Assembly (NCBI GenBank): GCA_013407085.1
Contig: JACCGJ010013582.1
Span: forward strand, 1 to 64,000
Reading direction: 5' to 3'
DNA: 64,000 nt
From: Atriophallophorus winterbourni
Lineage: Eukaryota > Platyhelminthes > Trematoda > Plagiorchiida > Microphallidae
Shown: positions 1-11,971 of the stretch, in pieces
How the letters are laid out: each line of letters begins with the position of its first letter
How positions within the stretch are numbered: the first letter of the stretch is position 1
The notes under the pieces: generated by a model
What the model saw: only the letters and a program-made list of their open reading frames with translations
The model's database searches: none
What the model was told of the DNA's origin: nothing
Made by a program: the position numbers and the translations under genes

Positions 1-953
1 CAAGAATGCAACCATCATTGCTCACCCCCGATAGAAACTTCAGTTGATAATGAACAGTTTCTCGTCTGCATGCAAACACTTTGGATTGATTATCAGCATA
101 AGAACACGAAAGTTCTCGTTACCGGACCTCAACGCCTCCATACATCACTGTTGAAAACTGTCAGCTTGAACTACCACATAATTTTACATCTCTCGCGTTA
201 ATCATTTCAGATATCAATAAGCATGTTAACAGAACAGCTTTTATTGAGTCCTAATAGAACCTTCGTGTTTGGGTTAACCACATAGTGACTGTAAACTCAA
301 AGGTGTTGGTATTCACCGCGTGCGAACTAAAAACTTCACTTTAGGGCAGTGAAAGATGGACCAAACACGCAGTGCACGGAATGAACCGGAGAGCTTCACA
401 TTTACGATCCATTCGTCAAATATTTTACCTACCGTGGCTAAACACAGTGAATATTGAAATCTGGTAAACACAGCATGCTCACCCTACTAAACAGCACTGC
501 GTGCGTTGGCTTGGTCATCATTCAAGAATGGAACATGGTGGTATTCCGCGAGATATACTGTATGGTAAGTTGTAATTTGAAAGTTGACAATTAGTCAGAC
601 TGCACTAACGGTACAAATACGTTTGTGGATGAGATATAAAATTTATTGGACTTGAACCGACGACTTTGAAGAAAGCGCCCTCTTAACCGCTCCTATTGAA
701 GGCATTGTGGAGAGGGTCGTCCCAAATAGAGAGGAGTAAATACTGTTTTTGTCTGCTGAACGAAGATCACTTCGTTGTCGTGCAACTGAGGCGCTTAATA
801 GAACTTCAGACTATCGGTTCAAGCGCTGCGGCAGAGATTGGTCCTGCCCAATCAGGATGAAAAGTCAATCAAAAAGCACTAAAATATTGAGATTAATGTT
901 ATTTCGATGTATATCCATCGTCGGTTTCAACGGAGAATGCGACCAACAACAAT
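1..953 (+). mobile_element. RTE-type LINE, decayed 3' end (truncated by window)
   Basis: Remnant of the C-terminal half of an RTE-clade reverse transcriptase ORF. Across several frames it matches the better-preserved RTE at 33.6-37.7 kb: the stretch after the RT palm (TVENCQLE and RTAFILS equivalents at about 140-260), the LGHxxRMExxxIPRDILYG block (about 510-570), and the C-terminal zinc finger (about 810-875, reading YRFKRCGRDW). It ends with the family tail, a CGATGT-like motif followed by CCAACAACAA near 940-953. Several frameshifts and stops show that it is not functional. The open stretch at 749-955 is only the zinc-finger end of this element. The 5' part lies outside the window. Family assignment rests on internal comparison with the long copy plus knowledge of RTE structure. 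Confidence 0.8.
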
Positions 954-3943
954 AATTCCGTTATTTTTGAAACAATCGATCATTTGTAAATTGGAGTGTG
1001 ATCAAATGGCTGATTCATAAAACTATTCGTCCAAAAAAACGGGTTTAATGCAAAACAACACAGAATCATTGCTATTCACGTGCTCAAAATATTCATGAAA
1101 ACTAATGGAATTTTTTTCGGTAGTCATTATAAACATACAATACAGCGTGCAAGCTGGAGATTTTCCGAAATGTATGCGATAAAGATTTTATGTATTGTTT
1201 GAGTGTTTATATTAAAAGAATATTATATATTGTTACCATTGAATGTTTAAATTCATTATAATCTCGCAATTCTTGCGAAAATGAGGAATTACGGGAAAAA
1301 AAATTCAGCAAAAGCTGAAATCGCCCACATCTTTAAATGAAATAAAGTTTCACTGATGTAACTTATTCAGCAGGTCTATTTGCAAATTTTAACTTCACAA
1401 TAAATGATAGTGGGCCTTAAATAAAACTAATTAGGCAATTAGTGACTAAACTTTCCTTAAGTATTAGATAGTAGTACAACAGTCTAATCGTTTGTTAAAT
1501 CTCCATATAGCTACTCTTAAACTGAATGTGGCACAAATTCAATAAAAGACCTATATGAACAATCTGACGGGCCAACATACTGTGGCCCGAATAAAATATT
1601 ATCAGCAATGGGGGGTTCCTCGGTAAATCAATCTCATAAGCAATTCTGAAAATTTGTTTGTTCCTTCACTGCATCATGAAGTTTAAAACTTGCCGAACAT
1701 TGAATAATTTTTGTGATTGAATTTATACTAGGAAGTTTATATTCGTTCGGTATCTGGAGATGAGCGCAAAGTGTGTGATGAATATGCACATGAGTGTTCG
1801 ATCATGTGTATGAACACGATGGTTGTGTCGATCATAATTATAATGTTCCTTTTCGATGTGCGCAAACAGTACCAAGCGGGTCGTGGTTTGTGTAATGAAA
1901 ATACAAACAAATAATTTCGCCTCATTTTTAAATGTTCGCATAATTATCATGCGGTTCTGTTATTGTGAGAACCAAAGCTATTAGTTAAATAACAAGATTC
2001 GTTTTTCTATATCAACCACACGAATTAACACGTTTTGGAGATTATAATCGATTTTTTCACTGGTAATTGCGCTTACAGATGAAATGATCATGGAAATATC
2101 GAATGCTGCGGAGCTTGAACAAGCTCAACTCTCGGGTACGCTAAGGGAACAGTGCTCTCCAAAAAACAGTCGCGGTATTTGAAGATACATTAATGATAAC
2201 CTTATGTGTTAAGCGTGTCTCTAGAAATGATCTAGTTCAGGACCCAATCATGTTTACAACATACAGAAAATTTGAAGTCAGAAAAAATCCGGATTGACTG
2301 CAATTGACTTGGATTCATGTATAAGGCAATCGGGATGATTACAACTATATTTTCTAATCAAAATAAAAGAAATCAGCAAGATTAGCCTCAGCAAAATGTT
2401 GGTAAGATAATTCCTACATTCTTGGCAAAAAAAAAAAAATCCAACGGAGCCTCACTCCTTCGCCTGCCGTGGTGCGCCGTGTTAATCGCCGACGTAGTAT
2501 CGCTCGCAATGAACTTGCGATGTGATCCAGGCCTTACCGGTGAATTCAGTTTGTGTGGGGAATGCAATCACGGGAGCAAGTAGCTGGTGAAGTTGTCGGA
2601 CACCGACACTTTAGGCGCGAACATTTATGCCCTAGGATCGATAGATCACTGAAAAATGAAACACTTTTGAAAATTAGTATTTTTCTGGGTTAATAAAACC
2701 GGAGAGCATGCTGAAACACCACACATATGGAACGGAATTGTAGTTGCTCCGGTCATATTTTCGTGAGGTGTTGCAAACAAACGTGTAAACAAGTGAAAAT
2801 ACTGTACTCAATTCAATTGTTTGCTTGTTTTAACAAGATGGACAGGGACGAAACTGTTCACCTTAGATCAACACCCTTCTGGTCAATCAGCTATTGTCGT
2901 GTTAAGGCATTCGGTATTCCATTATATTAAGTCTGATATTAATGGTGTTGGATTAGACCGGTTTTTCAATTCTCCTACGAACATTATTATATGGAAAAGA
3001 CTTAAACTTCGTTTGTAAAATGGTGAATTTTAGGAACAAATATTATATCAATTCCGATTTAGAATACCCTATAAAAAGATGATACCGTCATAACAGGAAA
3101 AGTGTAGATTTTTATAATTGTGTGCAAAACTACATGCGGGAATGTTTGAATAGATTTTTTTCAAGAAGTGTTCTGTTCGAATTATAATTGAATTTAACAA
3201 TAACCGTATAATAGTGAAACATAACAATCGTCACGTATAAAATGCTGAGCAGTTAAGATGAACATTATATAAGGACTGTGGTAACAAAGTAATTCAATGT
3301 AGTGCAGTGTGCAGTAATTTATGGGAAACTGTTCCAAGTAAAACATACAGTGATAGAATAATAATACTTTTCACATTGAGGTGAGAATTCGTTAAACAGG
3401 TATATATTCATTGGACCGCTATTTGCTCTTAGCAATTAACGTGAAAATATCCGGTTTGGACATGGTATAGTTTGTAAATTAGAATATGGCCTATTATGAT
3501 TCGTCCATTGGGGAAGTAAAACAGTTTCTAGTTAGCTATCTTTTTTTCTTAAAGTTGATTCGTATGGTGAAATCGTGTTTCGTTTTACGGTGACATATTC
3601 GGTGTTTGAGATCGACATACTTTATAAACCACGTAGACCATGACTACAAAGATAATAGCATGACTTGCTTCTTTATGTTTTATTACTAATCGAACATATC
3701 TTGAAAGGAAACAGAGAACATTAACTGAATAACTGATTGCGTTCTTTGAGCACTCTTATTGAGTAGAAAAAACAGTGTTATTTTGAAATAAATTTTATAA
3801 ACTGGAGCATATCGTTATACCGAAACTATTTTTATTACTGCTGGGACATGCGAAACAATATATTGTTTGCGAACTTTGTTCAAATATCCACGTACGTCAG
3901 CCTACAAACAATTGTAATTAGTATAAGTTGATAGCAGGCAGCA
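954..3943. other. Intergenic or intronic AT-rich DNA, no gene seen
   Basis: About 3 kb with frequent stops in all frames. Open stretches at 1723-1950 (-) and 2727-3018 (+) are short, overlap in competing frames and lack convincing splice signals. It holds a 13-bp A run near 2427-2439 followed by an unusually GC-rich patch, listed separately. Confidence 0.6.
2440..2650. other. GC-rich island, unclassified (possible SINE-like fragment)
   Basis: About 200 bp markedly richer in G+C than its surroundings, with several CpG dinucleotides, directly preceded by a run of 13 A. The minus strand carries roughly 40 open codons (about 2505-2625), too few to call a gene. An A run at one edge could be the tail of a minus-strand retroposed fragment, but I found no second copy in the window, no RNA polymerase III A/B boxes and no target-site duplication. 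Its nature is unknown. Confidence 0.3.
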
Positions 3944-4790
3944 TTATGGTCTGGGGATACAACGCCTTATCGTTATGTCGTCCATCAATAACGAAATATT
4001 ACATCGAAAATTTGGTGATACTTCATTGACAAAAACCATGAATAGGTACGGACCAATGGCTGAACCTAGGAGAATTCCTCCAATTGTAGCAAATTGTTTT
4101 GATAATGCACCGTCAACAGGGACATGGGTAGTGGGATTTGTTAGATAGTCATTTACACAATTCAACGAATTTTCTCTGATACCAAGACAATTAAAGCTTC
4201 GCAGTAATGAGCCATGGTTAAAACGATCAAAGGCTTCGTACATATAAAAGTTGCAGTCGTTTATTGTTTGCCGTTCGTCTAACGCTAGTGTCTAATCACT
4301 CAAGATCATCAGTTTAAAAAAATTATTAATTCAGTCTTAACCCTTGCAGTTTTCTCTGAAGCAGTTAGTTATGTCCGATAAATTTCACTGAATCGTCAAC
4401 GACGTGGCGATTATGTAATTTGAAAACCACAAGTAAAAGAGTAACTGGTGGGTAATTAGGAAAATCTGAGTAATTATACCACGTTTTGTATCGTCAGTGA
4501 TCACTTTATTTGGTAGTGTGGAAAAATGTGTGAGATGTATGTATAGACAATTCACACATTGCTTCAATATCAGAAGGATTATTCCCTCGGGCCTAGAAGA
4601 CTTAGGCATTTGTTGATTCGATAATGCACGTAGGACGCGCATTTCCTCAAAATTCGTTGAAATAGAAGCAAACGTGGTCGTAAAAATTTTATTTGATATG
4701 CAAATTGCATTTTTTCCTGTGCTGAATACCGATTGATTAAAGGTGACAAATAATTGAGTAGTTTATGATGCAGTGGTTTTTGTTCCATCT
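3944..4790 (-). mobile_element. CR1/Jockey-type LINE, reverse transcriptase fragment (degenerate)
   Basis: Minus-strand remnant of a non-LTR retrotransposon RT. The 4642-4385 part contains SSRPEGIILLILK and KRGIITQI, which resemble the finger region before the palm. The 4243-3944 part contains AFDRFNHG (palm motif A), then GGILLGSAIGPYLF (equivalent of GVPQGSxxGPxLF, motif B) and LLMDD in place of FADD (motif C). Both aspartates of the DD pair survive, but the A of xADD is M and the PQ of motif B is lost. The pieces are separated by stops and small indels. About 280 codons' worth of RT is represented, so it is a truncated dead copy. Clade assignment (CR1/Jockey rather than RTE) follows from the AFDxxNHxxLL and VxxxxLSxxF style of the motifs. 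Confidence 0.75.
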
Positions 4791-5264
4791 GGCGTGTTTC
4801 AGGATGTGACTTCTCGTTTTATTTTGACTTGACTGTTACAAATACGATAAAAAATTTGGGGCTTATGTATCCGTGATAACCCTTCTTAGTATTAAAACAT
4901 TGTCCTGAACGTCAATTTGTTTACTTTTTTCTCACTAATTGGAATGTTTCCATTTCGATTGATGACGCGTTTTTCAGGTGATATTACTAAACAATGTTTC
5001 GTACATTTGACTAATTCCGAAGTTTGCTATTGAGGTTAATTTCGAGGATTTACCTTGAGCTCTGGAGCATAAATGTTGAGCTAACTCCAAATGTATTCTT
5101 GAAATGAGATGAGATATTAACCATAATTGAAACTCGTAATACTTGCAGCATTTTGGTTGGTAGATAATAGATACACAAATATCGGTTTTGCATTTCGGTT
5201 TCCACCTGCAACATTGTTATGAAGAGGAATTCAATCTAACAACTAACAGGTTGCGCGTTTCAGT
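4791..5264. other. Short intervening sequence, nothing recognised
   Basis: About 470 bp between two retroelement fragments. No coding signal, repeats or RNA motifs were recognised. Confidence 0.5.
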
Positions 5265-5590
5265 CAGTGTTCCAGGTGAATGTTGTTGTTCTGCTCATTC
5301 GGTACATCTAAATCTCTCATTAATAAAAATCCATTCTGGGAATTTCGCATTCTGAAGACGTGGACAAACCACCGCAGACGGTGCTGTTATTGTAGAATGA
5401 GCAATAAACCAGCTTCCGAAAGCAATTACCATTCGTCAGTTTTTCGAAAAACTATATGTTTAAGTTATAAAGGATGCTTCGTAGATCAAGAATATTTAGT
5501 ATTCATAAATCTATTGTTTGTACGGACAAGGTTTCAATGCTCTACATTGAGGTTTTGAGTTTGCGCACGCTGTATACAATGAAAAACATG
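5265..5590 (-). mobile_element. RTE-type LINE internal fragment (degenerate)
   Basis: The plus-strand sequence runs parallel to 33.99-34.29 kb of the long RTE. Matching segments include CCACCGCAGACGGTGCTG (about 5370-5390), ACCAGCTTCCGAAAGCAATT (about 5410-5430), GGATGCTTCGTAGAT (about 5472-5486) and GCACGCTGTATACAATG (about 5565-5581). All are in the same order and orientation, so this is a minus-strand copy of the post-palm RT region. The two open stretches here (5280-5558 and 5474-5668, +) are antisense to that ORF and are not genes. No (CAA)n tail is retained. Confidence 0.7.
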
Positions 5591-7604
5591 AAATCGTATC
5601 ATCAAACAGTTAAATCAAATCGAAATTCTTCAAGTGTATGCTGGATGTTTTATGAGTATTCGAAATAACGTCACTTCATGTAAGATTAAATCATGTAAAT
5701 TACGAATATGTTGATGCTAATCTTATCTTCCTATTGAAATATTTGGTTATAAAAACTCAGATAACTTATGAAGTCATAATTCAATCCAGAGAAATGTCAC
5801 AGCGAAATTTTTTGTCCAAATTTAGAATCTCTTTCCTAATCATGTTGAGAATCAGAAAAATATTTCGAATTTTGAAGAACATGGTGACATACAGTGCAAC
5901 AAAATAATTTATAAAATTCGTTTTTCAAATTTAAGTACTACATTTTTCGGGTTTGAAATAATTAATTTTACTCGTTCCGCAGAAAGTATTGGAACTTTGG
6001 AAAATCCGCCGTTAAGTTAGTCCAAATTGATGATACATTTTTGTCAACAATATGAATGAAGTATGATCACTTCATTTATATTAACATTTGCATCATATTG
6101 ACTTTCCGAAATATTCTGGTGTAGTGTCTCCTAAAATCTTGCCTATCAAATTTACATGGAAGAAAAAGAAGAAGACATTGACTTTAGTCGCATACAAGAA
6201 TTTTCAGCTGTTACAATAATTTCACCACAAATTCAAAAAAATGATATACTAAACGATTTTTCTTGTCCGTCTTAATTGATCGACATACGATTCAGTTTAC
6301 CAGCCAAAGTTTTTTGGTCATACGTTTAACTGCCATTCCCGGTATCTCGTATTTCGTTTAAAATTGCACGTCCAAATTTGACCTCAGATTATCCGAAAAT
6401 ATTTGATGCATTTTACCCTTAGATAAATTAATTATATGCACGGCCGATTTGAAGGAACATCATCGTCTACCATCATGCAACGTTGGAGAATGCCTTCATG
6501 GCTGGGCCCGTGGCTGTGAATAAAAATGTTCCTTATGTGAAAATTATTTCGTCGATGAGGGACTTATTTAGTGTTAGATTTTGAAGAATTTATGAACAAA
6601 GAAAGAATGTGACATATATGCATTTCTTTCACGAATACACTATTTTAAAGGGTGTAGCAAAAATATGACAAGTAATTGTACTCTCTCAATTTAACATCCT
6701 TTGTTGGAGTGGCTGACGCCACCTATTGTTCTGCGTTTCATTTTCGTGAATCGCCTGAGTTCACAGGTGCTGGACGTTCAATACATAGCAATGTTAGCGA
6801 ATGTTTACCTATTTATTTGTGAAACAACAACATTATTGAGCCAAACGTTTCAATTATTCTATTTGTATTACAATTTTGAACATAGAATAGGCCAATGTAG
6901 TTGATAGTTATTTTCCCAACATCTATATATCCTTGTTAAAAATTACATTCGTTGAACGCACATTTAAAATCCCGACTTACTATGTATCGAAGTATGAATA
7001 TTATCATCGCAGTTGTATTTGACTTGGCGCTAGTAGACTTTATCATTACTAATAAGGCAAGTGAGACAAAATCACATGTCCGTTGGTGTCAGTCGAACTT
7101 GGCCGAATTCACGCTGCGCTGGATACGTAAGCCAATCTACTCACATTTTGTGAACGCGTCCTGACATCACCAGTATAACAATGTGATTTCAGTGTTAGAC
7201 GGATGAAATTTGATAAACTCAGTTATATTTTTTTGGAATGAGTTAAGATTGATTGTGAGAGCCAAAATGTTACCAGCAAAAATGCTCTTGACAATTGGTT
7301 TCAAATTCCATTTTCATTGCAATTACTGATCGATTCGATCAAATTATTCTCCTTTACAAAATAATACATAAGTGTTGATTAGATTTGCATCCGTAATACG
7401 GAAAATTGCGTGGAAATATAGGTTTTTCTTTAGTTGGCCCACAAAGTTCATGGAAGATAAGGCTTCTCATTTTTTCTTGAAATAAACAAATTTTCATTGA
7501 CATATAAGTTTAATTTCTAGAAGAAAAATATGTGTTTTCGAAAGTCAATTTTTCAAAAATATGACTTTCTCGAAAATCAAATTACTGCTATGTATTATTT
7601 TTAG
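5591..7604. other. Intergenic or intronic DNA, no confident gene
   Basis: AT-rich with stops in all frames. A good donor-like site (GATAC|GTAAGCC, near 7126) ends an open stretch at 6952-7164, but the reading frame is ambiguous and I do not call an exon. Confidence 0.5.
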
Positions 7605-7736
7605 GTTCATAAAATGTGTGTGTTAAATCGTATTTCCAATTCTCCAGCATTTGCGATGCTAACGCATGCATGCAGTGACGGGATAAAAACAAATTTGAGA
7701 ATGCCCAGCGATGAGCTAAAGGAAATTGTGAAGGAT
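7605..7736 (+). CDS. Candidate internal exon, 44 codons, unknown protein
   Basis: Not recognised. The exon is defined by a T-rich acceptor (TATTATTTTTAG at 7593-7604) and a consensus donor (GAT|GTAAGT at 7734-7742). It is 132 bp, starts and ends in phase 0, and encodes VHKMCVLNRISNSPAFAML followed by a Lys/Glu-rich end (MPSDELKEIVKD). Composition is more protein-like than the flanks, and the open frame runs on only by chance past the donor to 7865. The ATG at 7614 could be a start if the gene begins here, but the frame is open back to the acceptor, so an internal exon is preferred. Its phase allows direct joining to the exon at 10389. Function unknown; a fortuitous open stretch with splice-like ends remains possible. 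Confidence 0.45.
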
Positions 7737-10388
7737 GTAAGTTATTATATTTCGCAACTTCTGTGGAATGATGTACCTTCCATCAGCGAACAGCGGATCT
7801 TTTTGCGTTTTCGGTGTCACAAAAAAGTTTCAGGACATTGTATTCAGGTTTATTTTAAAGGATAACCGCACAATCTGAACTAAGTGTATACTTGAAAGTT
7901 TAAATCATGACGTGAATACGAAGATGCATGAGAGCGATCAATGAGAGACTATTTGAGATGCTAATCAGCTAAATTATTCCATATGTTTTGATTTTGCGAA
8001 TTATCATTTGTTTAAATAATAATTAACCTAAATCACTTATTGTCTGTACGTTTCACAAAAGTGTAATAATTGTAAAAATAATGTGTATCCACCTTCACCC
8101 ACAGAAGGTATAATCCCCATGGAATATAAATGCTAGCAGATCAATCAAAGTTGTATGCACAGCCTGTTAACTAGTTATTAGTACAGTTCCTGGCTGGTTG
8201 CCAGTCGTTTAGCTGGATGACAATGCCGTTCATGTGTAGCGAAATAAAAAAGCGAGCTTTTGTGTTCAACCAATTCAAAAAAACAAAAGGATTTGTGTAA
8301 AAAAAGGTTGAAAAACTTTACGAATTCCATTCACATCTAGCAATAAATCATTTTTTAGAATCCGTTTGTTCTCGTTGTACCAGATGAAATAGAATGACAA
8401 TATAACATCACAACACAAATTTTCAGTTGAATTGATGTCCAGTTTTAATATGCTGATTCAATCCACGCACCGTAGTAGCATAAATATGGTCTAATTATTT
8501 TAAATGCATTAGGGCTAACTTGAGTTTTTGATCATTTGCACACATATGGTGCTCCTATAAGCGCGTCGAATATAAGAAAATTATAATAAGGAGCGACTTG
8601 TTCCGTGTTACTCGCTTCCTCAATAATTACAAGCTATTTTTTGAATGTGACAACCGAGGAATACAACTTGCATTTACTTTTTACTTTTTAAGGCAGGCTT
8701 TGCGGCCTTAGAGCCAGTTTCTATCAGTTTACAAAACACGTATGTAGATAGTGAGCTTCGGTGACGCTCAAACGTATGCGCAAACATAAGAAACGAATAA
8801 ACTACGAATCCAATACCTAATCCGTACATCGAAACAATTTAAAAACTCCTTAATGATTCTGAACGCAACATATTTCCTCATAACACCACAGGCTTAAGAC
8901 CTGAGCGTCTAATCCATACGTTCGTCGTATTGTTTTGCTTAAGACCGTGTTAACCGTCAAGTTTAGAAGTGTCACAATATTCGACAGCCAAACGTGAATT
9001 TGAAGCATCATGTCTATAATTACTGATGATCTCATTCTGTTCTAGGAGTTCAATTTGCTCCGTTCAAACTTTGTTCACGTGAAAATGGATAATTTCACGG
9101 ATTCCATTAGTTTATCGCATAATTTATCGCGGTAACCCACCGTTTATCCTGCATTTAACTTAGAACACACCTCGCGATCACTACACATTGCATTGGAATA
9201 CTTATTAATCTTTAAAAAAATATTTGCTTGTAAAAAACAGTGTTATTCTCATAGTCATTTCTTATATCCTGTTCGATGTTATACTCAACATTTCTCGGAT
9301 TTGTGATTTGTCATATGTCAATGAGCTTTGAACGCATCAAGAAAATGAACAATAAACAGTTTTGATCAACCTTAACTTTGTGCAGTTTATTTATTCTTCA
9401 ATGTGTTATGATTGATGAATATAAGTTAAATCATTATCAGGTCACAGGTATTTATAGTTTTGATAATAATTGTTTCTACTCTTCTATGAAACGCAACATT
9501 TTATATCTTGATCAACCTTAAACAATTTATTCTTATTTGCCAATGAATCAAACGACAAAAGAAAATTCTACTTCCAGGAAATCCTGTTACCACAACGCTG
9601 TCTTCTCAAGTTTATCTAGTTTGCCTTTGAGCTTATTGTGAACAGTCTAATTAAGTATTATTTGACAGACGTTGACAAACATCTCAGATGTTTTTGCGCG
9701 TCTTACCTTTTCGTCAATCCCGCGTGTAATGGTATCATGGCAATCCAAATGTTCGTTATTAGCACCATCGGTAATGCACACCACATCTCCACAATATAAA
9801 TATATTAATTAAAATGGAGACGCTATACTGTCAATGTTAGTTTTTTTAGACAAATTGCTAATTACACAACCATATATCTGTGTTTCGCAATTTTACCAAA
9901 AAGTGTAAACACGACAGGACTTGAACTACGGCTGTGAGACGATTTGCGATATAATCTGCTTACCGTGTCCCAATTTAGTCAAACTTGGTCGTTAGTAGAA
10001 ATAATGAACTTCCTCGAGTCTATCGATTACTTACGACATATTAATAAATTAATTGAATACGATGTAATTGCCGAGACACGTTGAAAGTTTGAATTTATTA
10101 TCATTACATTACTCTACCTAATAGTAACCAAATGTGAAAATTATTTCCATGAGAATGGTGTTTCAAATCAATCGGTTAGAAGAATGTAGGAATAACGTTT
10201 CGATCCAGGACAAATGTTTTGTCTGACTAATTATGATAGTCAGTACGGGAAACTTACTGAATTCGCGCTTTATACATCCGGCCTAATCGTTCTCAAAACT
10301 ATGAGCTTCATAGTATTAGTACTCAAATGCACATAACACATAACATATCTTGAAGGTTGTTTGTTCGTATTTTATTTCGGTTTCACAG
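7737..10388. other. Probable intron, nothing recognised
   Basis: About 2.65 kb without coding signal, between two plus-strand candidate exons in compatible phase. No retroelement was recognised. Confidence 0.4.
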
Positions 10389-10635
10389 GTGGTAAAAAAT
10401 ATACCGTTTTACAAATCCTGGAGGTTCTTTTTGGGTGCAAAAAGAAGACACGTGTCTGGAGGGAATGCTTATGAATGGTTGGTGAATGCAGTGGACATGG
10501 AAACGAACAAGGCCTTTCTCTTGTACGGCTATCCGGAACGATGGCATCGAATTCCAAATATGTTACGCAAAATTGATTTTCCCGTGAATTCGGACTGTGT
10601 GCGGAATTTCGAATTTGAGATTCCGGAAAACTACG
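10389..10635 (+). CDS. Candidate exon, 247 bp, unknown protein with a YGYPER...LRKIDFPV motif
   Basis: Family not recognised. The exon lies between TTTATTTCGGTTTCACAG (acceptor ending at 10388) and a GTGCGT donor at 10636. It is 247 bp, phase 0 to phase 1, and encodes 82 residues: VVKNIPFYKSWRFF near the start, AYEWLVNAVD in the middle, and YGYPERWHRIPN followed by LRKIDFPV near residues 46-66. A diverged copy of exactly the same length sits inverted at 44890-45136. In my hand alignment 44 of 82 residues agree without gaps, densest over residues 46-66. Conserved length, splice edges and residues support a real exon. The open frame continues into the intron to 10757, which is not coding. The long minus-strand open stretch at 10372-10692 is a shadow. 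It can follow the phase-0 exon at 7605. Confidence 0.6.
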
Positions 10636-11307
10636 GTGCGTGTATTTTTTTCCATCGGTTGTTCCCCAATAAATCTGAGGGCGATACGGCACTCTCGAGC
10701 GAACATAAAAATATGATATATTGTGTGATTGCTACGAGAAACATATCACATTTCTAAACAACTTAATCTAATTGTGTGAAAAATGATATGCGATGATATG
10801 CACTGTAATTTGGTATTCAATTTCAGCATCACAGAGTGCTTATCTATCAAACGTTAAAAATTTATCCAAATTACCAATATATCTTGTCGCTCAGATTGAA
10901 GAAACATGATACATTAATAAATGTGCGGGTTTCAATTTTTTAACAGTTTAATAGAAAATGTTCAAGCATTTTGGGATTAAGAAATGAAAGATAACAATCG
11001 CGATTGCGAAAAATAATTGTTGAGGACTAAAGAGATTCATTTCAGCACTCTACAAAACAATTCTACACAAATTTGTAGTGATGTGTGTTTTTATGATCCA
11101 TATGTTTTATTCGTGCTGTCAACAACGTGGGTAGTATTAAGCCCGTATCAAATACGGATAACCAATTATCGATACGCTTAAGAGACCATGAACGTTTGAA
11201 GCAATAGTGATCATAGATCAGTGAAAGATTGGGATTCGATTTCTGACCTTCGAATCGACATACTCATAAATTTAGTTTGTAGAAAGCGTAGAGCGACATC
11301 ACTTTAC

Positions 11308-11541
11308 AGATTTCGAGGAGCTTTAACTGTCGAGAATGTTTGTTTTTTGGTTCAATATCTACAGAATATGATAATTCCCATGTTTCAATAATTAGTTTCA
11401 AATATCGTTCAGGTAACGCCGGCTTTAAGACCAAGTCTTGGCTGTCCGCTGTTAGCCATGGGATAACTTTTAACACATTTTGCAGGTTTAACGTCGAAAT
11501 AAATTTCGCTTGTCTACTGAATTCAATGAAGCTGTTTAATG
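11308..11541 (-). CDS. Possible minus-strand exon, 78 codons, unknown
   Basis: Not recognised. A minus-strand frame is open for about 100 codons and reads like a globular protein (for example VLKVIPWLTADSQDLVLKP, then LPERYLKLIIETWELS). Candidate borders are an acceptor GGTTATTTAG ending at 11542 and a donor ATCT|GTAAAGT at 11308/11307. They give a 234-bp exon that begins with 2 nt of a split codon and ends in phase 1, so it is symmetric. It lies in the part of copy A that has no clear match in copy B. It is antisense to the neighbouring plus-strand exons, so it would be another gene, a retroelement fragment or chance. The overlapping plus-strand open stretch 11340-11549 is less protein-like. 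Confidence 0.28.
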
Positions 11542-11849
11542 CTAAATAACCTTCATAATAATCAAAGCTACGTTAGGATTGTCAGCACAGACTTGGGGGC
11601 TTTGAATTACTCGATGTTCTCAGATCTCTATTGCAACTGTTGTTACGATTTGTAGAACATTCTCCTTATATATTGAAAAACATTCAGCTAGAAAATGGGA
11701 ATAGATGTTTACCAGAATCAAATGTCCAAACGAATGTTTGCATACCAGCCTCAGTCAATCCGTGAACGGTCTGAATTCCAAAATGGCGTAAACATTCTGT
11801 TTCACAAAGCAATGAACAAAATTAGCTACACACGTTCATACTGTTCGAC

Positions 11850-11918
11850 TTACGATACATTCACCGTATCGTAATCCTAGGGTTTAGCAATTATACATTC
11901 GCCGTATCATAAACTTGA

Positions 11919-11922
<4 letters not shown>
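11850..11922. repeat. Two imperfect ~37-bp direct repeats
   Basis: ATACATTCACCGTATCGTAA and ATACATTCGCCGTATCATAA begin at about 11856 and 11893. Each is followed by a related ending (CCTAGGGTTTA and ACTTGAGGTTTA). The pair lies immediately before a (TA)n tract and probably arose by local slippage. Confidence 0.7.

Positions 11923-11970
<48 letters not shown>
11923..11970. repeat. (TA)n microsatellite
   Basis: About 45 bp of nearly pure TA dinucleotide repeat. Confidence 0.95.

Positions 11971-11971
<1 letters not shown>

Noticed and set aside
2821..3018. 65-codon plus-strand stretch with somewhat protein-like text (SGQSAIVVLRHSVFHYIKSD)
   Set aside because: Competing open frame at 2727-2930 and only weak splice sites; could not decide on a frame.
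11224..11245. GGGATTCGATTTC, similar to a tRNA B box
   Set aside because: Weaker than consensus and no A box or cloverleaf nearby.
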